Shown here: piece by piece, positions 6,956-8,330 of the stretch
Layout of the letters: each line of letters opens with the position of its first letter
Numbering within the stretch: the stretch's first letter is position 1
Source: an uncultured Clostridia bacterium
GTDB taxonomy: Bacteria; Bacillota_A; Clostridia; Christensenellales; Aristaeellaceae
Length of the DNA stretch: 8,330 bases
Reading direction: 5' to 3'
Assembly: GCA_946408865.1 (NCBI GenBank)
Contig: CAMJTZ010000078.1
Location: 1-8,330 of the forward strand
Notes under the pieces: generated by a model
Database searches by the model: none
Seen by the model: only the letters and a program-made list of their open reading frames with translations
Told to the model about the DNA's origin: nothing
Made by a program: the position numbers and the translations under genes

Positions 6956-7984
6956 ATGGATACCGGGTTTATCACGCTGATGCGGAAGCTGGCCCCCGAC
7001 CTGACAGAAGAGATGACACGCCGGGCTCTGATCCTTGAAAGGATTTCCGTTCTCCAGCCCGTCGGGCGGAGGCAGCTGGCAGCCCGGCTGAATCTTCCGG
7101 AACGCGAGATACGGAATACGGCGGTGCTGCTGAAGGATCTGGGATATATCGAACTGGATGCTTCCGGTATGACCCTGAGCCGCAAGGCAGAGGAAGTACT
7201 GGACAGCGCGCGTGAGTTTTCCAAGGCCATGAACGGTCTGACAGAAACGGAAAACCGCCTGTGCGAACTGCTCCCGGTTGACCGGGTGCTGGTGGCTCCC
7301 GGGAATGCTGACGAAGATCCTCAGGTGCTTTCCGATGTCGGCAGAATCTGCGCGGTTCGCCTGCGCTCCATCCTGCAGAATGGGAACACTCTGGCAGTGA
7401 CCGGAGGACGCACAGTAGCAGCGGTTGCCAGGAACATTCAGAGCCAGACACCGCTGAATGTCATGGTGGTTCCAGCACGGGGAGGCATCGGCCGCTCTGT
7501 GGAGCTGCAGGCCAACACGCTGGCGGAGGAGATTGCCGGGCGGCTCGGGGGACATTACAGGCTGATTCATCTGCCGGACCATATTGACGCCGCCGCAATG
7601 CAGGAAATGCTAAAAATGCCGGAAGTACACGAAGCGATGGAACTGCTGGAGAGAGCGGATGTAATCCTGCATGGAATCGGCATTGCCAGAGAAACGATGA
7701 AGGAACGCAACATGAGCCGGATTGTGCAGGCAGAACTGCAGCAGAGAGGTGCTGAGGGAGAGAGCTTCGGAGCCTACTATGATCTCAGCGGAAACTGCCT
7801 GATGGAATCTTCCAGTGTCGGAGTTGATCTGGCACGTCTGAAGCGGACCTGCCGGATGGTGGCGTCTGCCGCAGGTTCCTCCAAAGCAGGGGCGATTATT
7901 TCAGTTCTGCGTCATACGCCGCACGCCCTGCTTGTTACCGACCAGGGGGCCGCAGAAAAGATGCTGAGCATTCTCGGCGCGTGA
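6956..7984 (+). CDS. cggR: Central glycolytic genes regulator CggR (SorC family repressor)
   Basis: CggR represses the lower-glycolysis operon and is relieved by fructose-1,6-bisphosphate. The 342-residue length is almost that of the B. subtilis protein (340). The N-terminal winged helix-turn-helix spans ~20-85, with VGRRQLAARLNLPEREIRNT (36-55) as the helix-turn-helix. The SorC-type effector domain (~95-340) shows LAVTGGRTVAAVA (146-158), PARGGIGR (173-180), ELQANT (183-188), DVILHGIG (235-242), RN (251-252), ESFGAYY (269-275), SSVGVDL, AAGSSKA (305-311) and LLVTDQGAA. R175, Q185, R251, E269 and K310 occupy positions that, as I recall, contact the sugar phosphates in B. subtilis CggR. One of the two effector-loop threonines is Arg152 here. 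AGGAGG (6942-6947) is 8 bases before ATG 6956. pgk follows directly, which supports the glycolytic assignment. Confidence 0.95.
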   Translation: MDTGFITLMRKLAPDLTEEMTRRALILERISVLQPVGRRQLAARLNLPEREIRNTAVLLKDLGYIELDASGMTLSRKAEEVLDSAREFSKAMNGLTETENRLCELLPVDRVLVAPGNADEDPQVLSDVGRICAVRLRSILQNGNTLAVTGGRTVAAVARNIQSQTPLNVMVVPARGGIGRSVELQANTLAEEIAGRLGGHYRLIHLPDHIDAAAMQEMLKMPEVHEAMELLERADVILHGIGIARETMKERNMSRIVQAELQQRGAEGESFGAYYDLSGNCLMESSSVGVDLARLKRTCRMVASAAGSSKAGAIISVLRHTPHALLVTDQGAAEKMLSILGA

Positions 7985-8023
7985 CAATTCATTCCAAGGC
8001 TGTTGTCAGCTCCGTATGATTCC

Positions 8024-8055
8024 CAAAACGGTTGCCGATCCTATTCAGGATTTTG
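8024..8055 (+). other. Possible compact folded RNA element between cggR and pgk
   Basis: CAAAA (8024-8028) pairs with TTTTG (8051-8055) and encloses two small hairpins, CGG-TTG-CCG (8029-8037) and TCCT-ATTC-AGGA (8039-8050): a three-way-junction shape on paper. The alternative is a simple ATCCT-ATTC-AGGAT hairpin followed by TTT, which would be a weak terminator or attenuator. A further small hairpin, GCTG-TTGT-CAGC, lies at 7999-8010. Stems are short and partly A/T, so stability is doubtful. In B. subtilis the cggR mRNA is cut near its 3' end and a stem-loop protects the downstream mRNA; this element is placed for such a role (inference). Confidence 0.3.
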
Positions 8056-8081
8056 CAATAGATTACTGAACCAAATAAAAT
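8053..8081 (+). promoter_or_regulatory. Weak candidate promoter ahead of pgk
   Basis: TTGCAA (8053-8058; 4 of 6 to consensus) and TAAAAT (8076-8081; 5 of 6) are separated by 17 bases. The start site would fall near 8088, at the AAGGAG Shine-Dalgarno itself, leaving a leader of only ~15 bases. That is tight and lowers confidence, since such matches are common in A/T-rich gaps. Confidence 0.25.
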
Positions 8082-8102
8082 GATCAAAAGGAGTGTACAT
8101 CC

Positions 8103-8330
8103 ATGGCTAAGAAAACAGTTGATGACATCCAGGTTAAGGGAAAACGGGTTCTGGTACGCTGCGATTTCAACGTGCCCATGAAAGACGGAAAGATCACCAA
8201 TGACAAGCGTATTGTGGCAGCCCTGCCCACCATCAAAAAGCTGATTGCGGACGGCGGCAAAGTGATCCTGTGCAGCCATCTGGGCAAGCCGAAGAACGGT
8301 CCGGAAGAGAAGTTCTCCCTGGCGCCTGTG
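8103..8330 (+). CDS. pgk: Phosphoglycerate kinase, 5' part
   Basis: PGK transfers the acyl phosphate of 1,3-bisphosphoglycerate to ADP in glycolysis. The first 76 residues are visible and the frame is open at the right edge, so about 320 residues lie outside. Hallmarks of the N-terminal, 3-phosphoglycerate-binding domain are all present: [11 protein letters not shown] (15-25) with D21 and N23, the substrate-contacting Arg36 in [12 protein letters not shown] (33-44), and CSHLGKPK (57-64) with His59. Lys62 stands where many PGKs have Arg (SHLGRPK); the lysine form is, as I recall, common in Bacillota. AAGGAG (8088-8093) stands 9 bases before ATG 8103. It is 118 bases downstream of cggR with no gap gene between. 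Confidence 0.96.
   Translation, partial: MAKKTVDDIQVKGKRVLVRCDFNVPMKDGKITNDKRIVAALPTIKKLIADGGKVILCSHLGKPKNGPEEKFSLAPV

Noticed and set aside
8003..8020. A promoter made of TTGTCA (8003-8008) or TTCCAA (7992-7997) with TATGAT (8015-8020)
   Set aside because: TATGAT is a fair -10, but TTGTCA is only 6 bases from it and TTCCAA is a poor -35, so no acceptable pair exists.

Overview
This is a chromosomal housekeeping segment from a bacterium of the phylum Bacillota, probably class Clostridia. The grounds are strong GGAGG-type ribosome binding sites, a CggR-type glycolytic repressor, a ThiI without a rhodanese domain paired with its own cysteine desulfurase, a TsaD-like paralogue next to folD/xseA/xseB/ispA, and a GC content in the low-to-mid 50s (judged by eye). 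All recognised genes lie on the + strand, and almost no space is left uncoded. There are no rRNA, tRNA, CRISPR, insertion-sequence or phage features.

Region 1 (1-6830) looks like one long transcription unit that begins upstream of the window. Its order is: the 3' part of a TsaD/Kae1-family paralogue, folD, xseA, xseB, ispA, an unrecognised two-membrane-segment protein, a cysteine desulfurase, and thiI. Junctions are tight: a 4-base GTGA overlap for folD/xseA, a 4-base gap for xseA/xseB, a 14-base overlap for xseB/ispA, and gaps of 4 to 39 bases after that. I see no terminator between any of them. The functions are one-carbon folate metabolism, exonuclease VII (both subunits), C15 isoprenoid precursor synthesis, and sulfur transfer to tRNA (4-thiouridine) and probably thiamine. 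The cysteine desulfurase would supply persulfide to ThiI.

Region 2 (6831-8330) is a separate glycolytic unit. A 125-base gap carries a good sigma-A-type promoter followed by a GC-rich set of repeats that is a candidate CggR operator. Then come cggR, a 118-base structured intercistronic gap, and the 5' end of pgk, which runs off the window. The gap glyceraldehyde-3-phosphate dehydrogenase gene, which stands between cggR and pgk in the classical Bacillus order, is absent here.

Most of the window is ordinary core genome. The points worth a second look are the TsaD-like paralogue, the cggR-pgk junction without gap, the operator candidate, the folded intercistronic RNA, and the uncharacterised membrane protein placed between ispA and the sulfur-transfer pair.
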